Positions 1 to 4,968 of a DNA stretch of 6,529 bases are shown piece by piece. The stretch comes from Synergistaceae bacterium (GTDB taxonomy: Bacteria > Synergistota > Synergistia > Synergistales > Synergistaceae): the NCBI GenBank assembly GCA_012728505.1, contig JAAYEY010000004.1, forward strand, positions 1-6,529, read 5' to 3'. Both the position numbers and the translations under genes were made by a program. The stretch's first letter is position 1. Each line of letters starts with the position of its first letter. Below the pieces are notes generated by a model, which did no database searches, was not told where the DNA came from, and worked only from the letters and a program-made list of their open reading frames with translations.

Positions 1-246
1 ACCACATTGGACACACCTGAATGGGATGTGGTCTTCTTCGAAGATCCCTGCAGCCAGGGATGCTTTGGCGCTAAGGGCATCGGAGAACTTCCCATGAACG
101 CTGCCGGTCCGGCCTTTGTTGCAGCAGTAGATATCGCTACAGGAGTGGTGTGTGATTCTATCCCATGCACAGGAGAGAAGCTCTTTCATCTTATCAGACA
201 AAAAAATAATAAAACGGCAAAGGGAGGAATAAAAGATGAGAATTGA
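1..246 (+). CDS. Xanthine dehydrogenase-family molybdopterin-binding subunit, C-terminal fragment
   Basis: This is the last 81 residues of the large catalytic subunit of a molybdenum hydroxylase (xanthine dehydrogenase/aldehyde oxidase family); the reading frame is open at the left edge, so the gene begins outside the window. The fragment contains GAKGIGELP (fragment residues 23-31). In this family this motif carries the catalytic glutamate (here residue 29) that acts as base next to the molybdenum during hydroxylation of purines or other N-heterocycles. The following APAF-like helix region (GPAFVAAVDIATGV) and the IPCTGEKLF tail match the usual C-terminal end of the subunit. The stop codon at 244-246 overlaps the next gene by 11 bases, which indicates translational coupling with the iron-sulfur/FAD partner. 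The substrate cannot be told from this fragment; xanthine, hypoxanthine, nicotinate or another azaheterocycle are all possible. Confidence 0.9.
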   Translation, partial: TTLDTPEWDVVFFEDPCSQGCFGAKGIGELPMNAAGPAFVAAVDIATGVVCDSIPCTGEKLFHLIRQKNNKTAKGGIKDEN

Positions 247-1588
247 AATGACCATAAACGGCGCTCTTTGTCACGCAGATGTTCCTCCCATGAAGCCGCT
301 TCTTTCTGTACTCAGGGAAGATTTGGGTTTTAAAGGGTCCAAAGAGGGGTGTGGGGAGGGAGAGTGCGGAGCCTGCTCTATCATAATGGACGGTAGACTG
401 GTAAACGCCTGTCTGGTGCCGGCTGTACAGTCTTCCGGATGTGAAATATTGACTATAGAGGGACTCGGTAGTCCAGATAATATGGACATGCTCCAGAAGG
501 CGTTCGTCTCGGAAGGAGCCGTACAGTGTGGTTTCTGTACTCCGGGCATGGTTATCGCAGCCAGAGCTCTCCTTGAAGAGAATCCAACTCCATCATTGGA
601 AGAGATAAAGGTTGCTCTTTCGGGGAACATATGCCGCTGCACAGGTTACGAAAAAATTTACAATGCAGTTGAAAAGGCCGTGCAGGATGGATACTGCGAC
701 TCTTTCAGGACCAGAGAGAATCTTTGCAGCGGACAGACGCCAACGCCGACTTCTGAAAACGATAGTAACTGTTTTATACCTGAATATCTAAAAGAGGTCT
801 TTGAAATATTGGATAAGAATAAAGATGTTTCTATCTTGGCAGGCAGCACCGATATCATTCCTGACATAAAGAACGGGAAGTATACCCTTAATAAGATAAT
901 GGACCTTAGCAGGGTAAAAGAGCTCAAAGGAATAAACAAAGTCGGTGATGCAATAAGGATAGGCAGCTGCGTCACAAACGGAGATATAATCAGAAGCAGT
1001 ATCATCAAAAACTATCTTCCTGCCGTTTGGGAAGCCGCTTTTATGAGCGGAGCGCCGGCTGTTCAGAACAGAGCAACTGTAGGAGGGAATCTTTCCGCTG
1101 CTTCAGGAGCAGCCGATCTTCCAACCATCCTTCTTCCTCTTGATGCAAGTGTTGTAACAGAAGGTTCAGGCGGAGTGCGTGAAATGAAACTTGAGAAGTT
1201 TATCCTTGGATACAGACAGCCCGACCTGAAGCCAAACGAGATAATGAGAGAAATCTTGATCCCTCTGTCGAAAGAAAAGAGCATTCAGAGGTTTTATAAG
1301 CGTGGCTCCAGGAAAACCCTTACTCTGTCAAGAATATCGCTCGGGTTTTATGCAGAAGTAGAAAACGGTGTTATTTGGGAGATTCGTGCAGCGGCAGGAA
1401 GCATGTCTCCTATACCGATTCGATTAAAAGCATTAGAGTCAGTGCTCAAAATGAAACGTCTCACTGAAGAGTTGATCGATGAGGCTGCGAAGGTAGCTTA
1501 TGATGAAGTTAATCCGAGAAAAAGTTCCGAATGGCGCAAATCGATGACATCAAATCTGGTAAAGAGTTTCCTCAAAGAACTTTTATAG
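236..1588 (+). CDS. Molybdenum hydroxylase [2Fe-2S]/FAD-binding subunit fusion (XDH small subunit type)
   Basis: This 450-residue protein combines the two electron-transfer modules of a xanthine dehydrogenase-type enzyme. Residues 1-148 hold both [2Fe-2S] clusters: C39, C44, C47 and C59 form the plant-ferredoxin-type site, and C98, C101, C133 and C135 (in QCGFCTPG and GNICRCTGY) form the second. A Thr/Pro-rich linker (about 150-180) leads to the FAD domain, with LAGSTDI (201-207), IGSCVTNGDI (242-251) and ATVGGNL (280-286) matching the FAD-contacting motifs. The C-terminal third fits the CO-dehydrogenase flavoprotein C-terminal domain, ending in the RKSSEWRKSM-type motif. Electrons would pass from molybdenum through the clusters to FAD and then to NAD+ or another acceptor. 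Its length is near that of fused XdhA proteins; many relatives keep the two domains as separate proteins. The start at 236 is backed by AGGGAGG at 221-227; ATG 248 is an alternative. The first residues overlap the upstream gene. No clear intrinsic terminator follows. Confidence 0.93.
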   Translation: MRIEMTINGALCHADVPPMKPLLSVLREDLGFKGSKEGCGEGECGACSIIMDGRLVNACLVPAVQSSGCEILTIEGLGSPDNMDMLQKAFVSEGAVQCGFCTPGMVIAARALLEENPTPSLEEIKVALSGNICRCTGYEKIYNAVEKAVQDGYCDSFRTRENLCSGQTPTPTSENDSNCFIPEYLKEVFEILDKNKDVSILAGSTDIIPDIKNGKYTLNKIMDLSRVKELKGINKVGDAIRIGSCVTNGDIIRSSIIKNYLPAVWEAAFMSGAPAVQNRATVGGNLSAASGAADLPTILLPLDASVVTEGSGGVREMKLEKFILGYRQPDLKPNEIMREILIPLSKEKSIQRFYKRGSRKTLTLSRISLGFYAEVENGVIWEIRAAAGSMSPIPIRLKALESVLKMKRLTEELIDEAAKVAYDEVNPRKSSEWRKSMTSNLVKSFLKELL

Positions 1589-2009
1589 TAAGATTCGGGG
1601 TTGAGGACGAGAGGACAACAAATTTCCGCGGCAAGCTATAAGTAGCAGCCCCCCTGGATTCAGTCTTTGGTATTGCGTCCACGCCCTTCAATCGTCTCCT
1701 CCGGACGCCACTTATCAGGAGAATGCCGTTTCCTGTAAAGGAAACATTTGAAAAAACTACAGCATTCGAACTATTCCGAGTGCGTTTCGAGGTCGGAGGT
1801 CCAGTGTCTTTGAATCCCGTCTGTAACAGGGTTTTATCATGAAAACCAAGATCTGGATCCCGGCTCAGGCCCATACCGGGAAGACGGAGAGAGAACACCT
1901 CGCGAGGTAGCAAGGCAGCCATTGGGGTCAGACCTACACAATTGACAAAATGTGGATAAATTGGCACCGCCGGGCTATTGTGCATATTCTGTTCAAAAAA
2001 TACACCTCT
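1589..2009. other. Gene-free segment, probably decayed sequence
   Basis: I see no convincing protein in this stretch on either strand. A 137-codon frame is open on the - strand (1572-1985), but its translation shows no recognisable motif, has no good ribosome site and looks compositionally like noncoding DNA. No terminator with a T-tract follows the molybdenum hydroxylase operon. The segment holds a nested hairpin (1721-1767) and lies next to repeats that resemble an insertion-sequence end, so it is best read as an old insertion or deletion scar between two gene blocks. Confidence 0.5.
1721..1767. other. Nested inverted repeat (hairpin)
   Basis: GAATGC (1721-1726) can pair with GCATTC (1762-1767). 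Inside it, GTTTCC (1728-1733) pairs perfectly with GGAAAC (1740-1745) around the six-base loop TGTAAA. There is no T-tract on either side that would make it an intrinsic terminator. It could be part of an RNA structure, a remnant of a mobile-element end, or chance. No known RNA family is recognised. Confidence 0.35.
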
Positions 2010-2072
2010 ACCGTTTTAGATTGAACATCTTGACCGCTTCAAACTGAACACCTTCGCCGCACCAACTGGACA
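2010..2072. repeat. Three degenerate ~18-bp direct repeats, IS21-end-like
   Basis: Copies lie at 2010-2027, 2033-2050 and 2055-2072, with a period of 23 then 22 bases. The first two share the pattern ACCG-YTT-A-AYTGAACA; the third is more diverged but keeps AACTGGACA (10 of 18 positions match copy two). Read on the - strand they are TGTTCA-(G/A)-TTT-type units ending in CGGT. Multiple short terminal repeats of this kind are typical of IS21-family ends, so this may be the end of a lost element. No istA or istB coding sequence is present nearby. The IS21 assignment is by resemblance only. Confidence 0.4.
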
Positions 2073-2094
2073 GTTTTGAAATGCCCGACCGGTC

Positions 2095-2373
2095 CTATGA
2101 ATACTTCACCGGGATGATCTTATCTTCGTCCTTGAGGGTAATGAGGTTGTCGTACATGCATACGACACCGCCCTGTCCGCGATCTGTGCCGGGGATCCTG
2201 TCAAGGATGCGGAAGGCGGATATGTCTTTTTTGTCGGGGTGCTTTTTGATTTATATCGGATATAGTGTCTGACCTTGGAGGATCAGAAGGTCTATCTCAT
2301 TCATGTCCTTGTCGTGGTAAAAATAAATCGGGGCGTCCTTGCCCTTGTTTAAATAGCTTTTTATGATTTCTGC
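2095..2373 (-). pseudogene. Broken C-terminus of an AAA ATPase/DUF4143 protein
   Basis: The - strand frame from 2373 down to the stop at 2095-2097 reads 93 codons that resemble the C-terminal domain of the bacterial and archaeal AAA_14/DUF4143 proteins (ATP-binding proteins of unknown role with a PD-(D/E)XK nuclease-like C-terminal domain). Recognisable pieces in order are AEIIKSYLNKGKDAPIYFYH, DKDMNEIDLLI, LYPI-stop-IKK, then DKKDISAF, and VVCMYDNLITLKDEDKIIPV near the end. The family normally has a glutamate in the PIEIKK motif; here that codon is TAA (2251-2253). A couple of residues also appear to be missing just after IKK. The homology stops abruptly before residue AEIIK, and the ATPase domain is absent, so the gene is truncated as well as interrupted. 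The fragment ends 22 bases from the IS-like repeats. It should not yield a working protein. Confidence 0.72.
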
Positions 2374-2640
2374 ACGTCGCTACTTTACCCCACCGACTCC
2401 CGCGGCACCTACTTTGCCGCGGCTCTTCAAAATCCACAAATCCATAATTCCCCGGAACCTCTTCAACATTCGCCGAAACTTCCTGGCCGAAATCAGTGAT
2501 ATTTAAATTCCGGTCTGTTCGAGTGGATAATAGCAACCATGGCAATTATATGGACTACTATTGAAAAAATCATCACTCTCTTCTCTTGTAGATCTTTTCT
2601 TTTTTTTTCTCACGGTAGGTCATCAAAAAATAAGGGAGAA
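2374..2640. other. Gene-free segment between pseudogene and DUF3842 promoter
   Basis: No supported gene is seen. An 82-codon - strand frame (2297-2545) and a + strand frame from 2363 are open, but neither gives recognisable protein, and the former overlaps the pseudogene in a different frame. The segment includes a GC-rich patch with the inverted pair CCGCGG/CCGCGG-like runs (about 2399-2422) and a run of T-rich sequence (2595-2610) without a preceding GC-rich stem. It is probably decayed DNA joined to the pseudogene. Confidence 0.45.
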
Positions 2641-2652
2641 ACTGAGGGTACT

Positions 2653-2674
2653 ATCAATGACATTGATCTATAAT
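2653..2674 (+). promoter_or_regulatory. Candidate promoter -10 box with palindromic operator
   Basis: A perfect TATAAT lies at 2669-2674, 38 bases before the DUF3842 start. Immediately upstream, ATCAATG (2653-2659) and CATTGAT (2661-2667) form a perfect 7-bp palindrome with a single central base, filling most of the expected -35/-10 spacer. No good -35 hexamer is seen at the right distance, which would fit a promoter that depends on, or is blocked by, a regulator bound to the palindrome. The regulator is unknown; the site does not look like the NikR operator. Confidence 0.5.
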
Positions 2675-2712
2675 ATAAAAACCTAAAATTCAGAGTAAGG
2701 AGAGTTACTTAG

Positions 2713-3117
2713 ATGAATATATTAATAATTGATGCACAGGGTGGTGGAATTGGGAAACAGCTTGTTGCCGCAATAAAGCAAAGCATGCCCGGCGCAGTTA
2801 TTACAGCGGTTGGTACAAATAGTGCTGCCACATCAGCTATGCTAAAGGCCGGTGCGGATCATGCGGCTACGGGCGAAAATGCCGTTATAGTAGGTTGCCG
2901 GAAGGCGGATATAATTGTAGGCCCCATTGGGATCGTTATTGCTGACTCGCTTTTAGGTGAAGTAACTCCGGCAATGGCTTTAGCGGTTGGTCAAAGCACT
3001 GCAAAACGCATACTTATTCCTGTCAACCTTTGCAACAACATCGTCATCGGCGTTCCTGAACTGGGAGTCGGTCGGCTTATTCAGAATGCGGTCGAGGAAA
3101 TTAAAAAATCAGGTTGA
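2713..3117 (+). CDS. DUF3842 family protein
   Basis: This 134-residue soluble protein is recognised as DUF3842, a family without assigned function that is mostly known from anaerobic Bacillota. The N-terminus MNILIIDAQGGGIGKQLV is the family's hallmark: a first beta strand running into a glycine-rich loop (GGGIGK, residues 10-15), like a Rossmann-type nucleotide-binding fold. Further conserved-looking stretches are GTNSAATSAMLKAGADHAAT (34-53), VGPIGIVIADSLLGEVTP (69-86) and ILIPVNLCNN (100-109) with cysteine 107. No membrane segment or signal peptide is seen, so it should be cytoplasmic. The start is supported by AAGGAGAG (2697-2704), eight bases before ATG. It is separated from the downstream genes by its own promoter-terminator interval, so it is probably a single-gene unit. 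Its position just upstream of nickel-pincer genes may be meaningful or accidental. Confidence 0.88.
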   Translation: MNILIIDAQGGGIGKQLVAAIKQSMPGAVITAVGTNSAATSAMLKAGADHAATGENAVIVGCRKADIIVGPIGIVIADSLLGEVTPAMALAVGQSTAKRILIPVNLCNNIVIGVPELGVGRLIQNAVEEIKKSG

Positions 3118-3143
3118 AGGCGGCTGAGGGCAAATAAAATAAC

Positions 3144-3172
3144 TTGAAAAACTCATAATTATCCTGTATAAC
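3144..3172 (+). promoter_or_regulatory. Sigma70-type promoter for the leader and downstream genes
   Basis: TTGAAA (3144-3149) and TATAAC (3167-3172) are separated by exactly 17 bases, and each matches the consensus at five of six positions. Transcription should begin near 3178-3180, about 60 bases after the DUF3842 stop codon. This places a roughly 200-base untranslated leader in front of the first membrane-protein gene. Confidence 0.65.
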
Positions 3173-3178
3173 TATGAA

Positions 3179-3302
3179 AGTTTGGCATGAGGTCAAGCAG
3201 TAAGCGCAGCAGCGCTTAAATGGTAATCAAATATTGCTCCACATGATATGTATACTTTGAAGGTATATGGTCTTTCTGAAGAGAAGCCGTATGCCTTTTT
3301 TT
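3179..3302 (+). ncRNA. Candidate structured leader RNA with attenuator (unrecognised)
   Basis: From the predicted transcript start the leader can fold into a compact irregular stem: CATG 3186-3189 with CATG 3242-3245, GG 3191-3192 with CC 3239-3240, AGCAGT 3196-3201 with ATTGCT 3233-3238 (one G-U), and AAGCGC 3202-3207 with GCGCTT 3212-3217 around the loop AGCA. A 15-base segment (3218-3232) stays unpaired on one side. A second short hairpin (3249-3255 with 3263-3269) uses the same bases as the 5' arm of the terminator at 3262-3302, so the two exclude each other. This arrangement resembles a riboswitch or other attenuator, though the competing hairpin is AU-rich and weaker than the terminator. 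I do not recognise a known riboswitch class, T-box or protein-binding leader. Pairings were found by eye. Confidence 0.4.
3262..3302 (+). terminator. Intrinsic terminator in the leader
   Basis: GGTATATGG (3262-3270) pairs along its whole length with CCGTATGCC (3287-3295), using two G-U pairs. The stem continues inward (3271-3276 with 3281-3286, one mismatch) to the loop TGAA, and seven T residues follow (3296-3302). It lies after the promoter at 3144-3172 and before the first downstream start codon, so it can stop the leader transcript as well as any read-through from DUF3842. Confidence 0.8.
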
Positions 3303-3370
3303 GTTGTTCTCTTCTACTGTTTTATAGCAAAAAGTGCATGCGACGCGGAGTAATATCGGATAAAAACATC

Positions 3371-3378
3371 AAGGAGGA
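3371..3378 (+). promoter_or_regulatory. Ribosome binding site deciding the start at 3386
   Basis: AAGGAGGA lies seven bases before ATG 3386. It decides against an in-frame start at 3248, which lies upstream of the terminator stem and has no such site. Confidence 0.85.
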
Positions 3379-3385
3379 GATACTT

Positions 3386-3793
3386 ATGGCATGTTTTATT
3401 GTTCCCATAGCCGAAGCCATCGTGACAACGGTTGCAGCAAAGGTAATACAGTCGAAAGAAAAAGAACCTGAAGCTTTGAAGATCGCGACCGAAACCGGTG
3501 GATTTGAGAGGGAGACGAAGATCCCGTTTTCAAGAAAGTTGAAATGGCTCTCCAATCTGCTCTGGGGCGGCTCTGTTCTGCTGGCCTTTGAGCATGTGTG
3601 GCACGGCGAGATCGTACCGTGGTTCCCCTTCCTGACGGCGGCAGGCAACCCGTCGGATGCGGCGGAGATGTTGCATGAGATGTCTACAGTGGGCGTCGCG
3701 ATGTCCGTCCTTGTAACAGTGGTTTGGATCGGTATGCTGGTAGTTTCAAACATCATTGAGAAACGGGCGCTGAAGCATCAGCCTGCCGTTTGA
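3386..3793 (+). CDS. Small integral membrane protein of unknown function (135 aa)
   Basis: I do not recognise a family. The protein starts with a hydrophobic segment (about residues 3-21), followed by a charged stretch rich in Lys and Glu (22-53), a second membrane segment (about 54-71), a Pro/Trp/Phe-rich hydrophobic segment (about 76-86) and a third clear membrane segment (about 101-121), ending in a basic tail. The region FEHVWHGEIVPW (68-79) places two histidines (70, 73) and two acidic residues at the membrane boundary, and HEMS (97-100) precedes the last segment; these might bind a metal or protons, but this is speculation. The gene is the first after the attenuated leader and is followed 13 bases later by another membrane-protein gene, so the two probably form one complex. 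Their place before larE, larB and larC suggests a link to nickel-pincer cofactor supply or its enzyme's substrate. Real coding is supported by the strong ribosome site and gene spacing. Confidence 0.78.
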   Translation: MACFIVPIAEAIVTTVAAKVIQSKEKEPEALKIATETGGFERETKIPFSRKLKWLSNLLWGGSVLLAFEHVWHGEIVPWFPFLTAAGNPSDAAEMLHEMSTVGVAMSVLVTVVWIGMLVVSNIIEKRALKHQPAV

Positions 3794-3806
3794 ATAGAGG
3801 TACTGT

Positions 3807-4121
3807 ATGACACTGCTTACCACTGTATTCGCGGCAATCATCTGCACTATTATCTGGTATAAAAATGCTCCAAAGAGCGAAATGAGGGTCGATATCCTCT
3901 GCTGGATGTACTGGGGCGCCTCGATCATGTGGCTGGTCGATGCTATCTTTGAATATGCCGAGCTGCAAGCCGAGTATTTTACGCCCTCTCCTGTGGAAAT
4001 GCTCAATGATTTCTATCTCGGTCTCTCAGTTGTGGCGCTCGGACTGGTTATCTGGCTGACTATCCTGCTGATCAAAGACCCTAACGGCGTTGTCAAAGCC
4101 TCACTTTTTAAGAACAACTAG
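3807..4121 (+). CDS. Small three-helix membrane protein of unknown function (104 aa)
   Basis: I do not recognise a family. Three membrane segments are visible: about residues 3-18, 28-46 and 69-89. The middle segment is rich in Trp, Tyr and Met (LCWMYWGASIMWLVDAIFEY, 31-50) and ends in acidic residues (D45, E49, E52), while the loop between helices two and three carries E56 and a TPSPVE stretch. The third helix ends in Lys-Asp, followed by a short polar tail. AGAGG (3796-3800) sits six bases before the ATG, and the gap to the preceding membrane-protein gene is only 13 bases, so both should be translated from one message and may form a heteromeric membrane unit. An intrinsic terminator follows 14 bases after the stop. 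It shows no transporter signature such as an ABC, ECF or NiCoT motif. Confidence 0.78.
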   Translation: MTLLTTVFAAIICTIIWYKNAPKSEMRVDILCWMYWGASIMWLVDAIFEYAELQAEYFTPSPVEMLNDFYLGLSVVALGLVIWLTILLIKDPNGVVKASLFKNN

Positions 4122-4135
4122 AATGGGACAACCTG

Positions 4136-4174
4136 AGAGCGGTTCTGCTGTCTATCGGTAGAATCGCTCTTTTT
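4136..4174 (+). terminator. Intrinsic terminator between the membrane-protein pair and larE
   Basis: AGAGCGGTTCTGC (4136-4148) pairs with GGTAGAATCGCTCT (within 4158-4170), giving 13 base pairs with two G-U pairs and a nine-base loop, and T residues run through 4170-4174. Only 47 bases separate the T-tract from the larE start, and I see no convincing promoter there. larE-larB-larC may therefore depend on read-through, which would lower their expression relative to the membrane proteins. Confidence 0.8.
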
Positions 4175-4206
4175 ATAAAAATATTCGGAAAACAGACTGT
4201 TTGTAT

Positions 4207-4213
4207 AGAGGGG
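4207..4213 (+). promoter_or_regulatory. Ribosome binding site deciding the larE start
   Basis: AGAGGGG lies eight bases before ATG 4222. An in-frame TTG at 4201 would start upstream of this site and has no site of its own, so 4222 is chosen. Confidence 0.8.
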
Positions 4214-4221
4214 CTGGACTT

Positions 4222-4968
4222 ATGGAACTGTCGGCATTCTTTCAGGCGCATGATCGGGTGGCGGTCGCTTTTTCCAGCGGCGTGGATTCAACATATCTGC
4301 TTTATTCGGCGATAAACAGCGGCGCAAAGGTTAAGGCGTACTACGTTAAATCTGCCTTCCAGCCTCAGTTTGAACTGAACGACGCAAAAAAAACGGCGAC
4401 AGAGCTGAATGCAGATATGAGTGTCATAGAGGCCGATGTTCTATTGCTTCCGGAGATTGCGGCGAACCCATCAGATCGCTGTTATTATTGTAAAAGGTTA
4501 ATTTTCAGCACGATAGCAAAGTACGCTTTGGCAGATGGTTATACGACGCTTATTGACGGCACAAACGCTTCCGACAGCGAGGACGACAGACCCGGCATGC
4601 GGGCGTTGCGTGAGCTGTCTGTTCTCTCTCCCTTGCGGGAATGCGGCCTGACCAAAAGCGATATCCGTCGGCTGTCCAAGGATGCGGAGCTGTCCACATG
4701 GAACAAACCGGCCTATTCCTGCCTTGCAACAAGTATCCCGACCGGAGATGCTATCACGCAGGAGAAGCTGGAGAAAATAGAGCACGCCGAGGATCATCTG
4801 ATGGCACTTGGATTCTCTGATTTTCGTATCCGGATGCTGGGCTCCTCAGCAAAAATTCAACTTCCGTCCGGACAGTTTGATAAACTGCCGGAGAACCGTG
4901 CCGCGATCATTAAAGAACTAAAAAAACACTTTAATGACGTTCTGCTGGATCGGAAGGTGAGAGCATGA
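4222..4968 (+). CDS. larE: ATP-dependent sulfur insertase LarE (nickel-pincer cofactor synthesis)
   Basis: LarE adenylates pyridinium-3,5-biscarboxylic acid mononucleotide and converts its carboxylates to thiocarboxylates, the sulfur-insertion step of nickel-pincer nucleotide synthesis in the cytoplasm. The 248-residue protein has the PP-loop ATP-pyrophosphatase motif FSSGVDSTYLL (17-27), then LIDGTNASDSEDDRPGMRAL (110-129) and SPLRECGLTKSDIR (136-149), all typical of the family. WNKPAYSCLATSIPTG (160-175) carries C167 at the position of the sulfur-donating cysteine of Lactiplantibacillus plantarum LarE. C87 and C90 in RCYYCK (86-91) add a CxxC pair, so this may belong to the LarE group with three clustered cysteines, thought to use an iron-sulfur cluster rather than sacrificing their own sulfur. 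The protein is slightly shorter than the L. plantarum enzyme. It overlaps larB by four bases (ATGA 4965-4968), so the two are translationally coupled. Confidence 0.93.
   Translation: MELSAFFQAHDRVAVAFSSGVDSTYLLYSAINSGAKVKAYYVKSAFQPQFELNDAKKTATELNADMSVIEADVLLLPEIAANPSDRCYYCKRLIFSTIAKYALADGYTTLIDGTNASDSEDDRPGMRALRELSVLSPLRECGLTKSDIRRLSKDAELSTWNKPAYSCLATSIPTGDAITQEKLEKIEHAEDHLMALGFSDFRIRMLGSSAKIQLPSGQFDKLPENRAAIIKELKKHFNDVLLDRKVRA

Noticed and set aside
1..1588. Functional link between the molybdenum hydroxylase and the nickel-pincer genes
   Set aside because: They are separated by about 1 kb of decayed DNA, use different cofactors and show no shared control; their closeness is probably accidental.
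1921..1960. GGGGTCAGACC-containing stretch, reminiscent of sequences seen beside some transposase genes, plus a TTGACA hexamer
   Set aside because: No transposase is present, no matching -10 box lies at the right distance, and the resemblance is from memory only.
1572..1985. 137-codon - strand open frame
   Set aside because: No recognisable domain, no ribosome site, overlaps the end of the hydroxylase gene, and has noncoding-like composition.
2081..2272. 63-codon + strand open frame
   Set aside because: It is the shadow of the DUF4143 pseudogene on the other strand.
2297..2545. 82-codon - strand open frame
   Set aside because: It reads the pseudogene in the wrong frame at its end and shows no homology in the rest.
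3248..3385. In-frame N-terminal extension of the first membrane protein from ATG 3248
   Set aside because: It would place the intrinsic terminator inside the coding region and lacks a ribosome site, while ATG 3386 has AAGGAGGA at proper spacing.
4201..4221. TTG start for larE
   Set aside because: The Shine-Dalgarno site AGAGGGG lies downstream of this TTG and serves ATG 4222.
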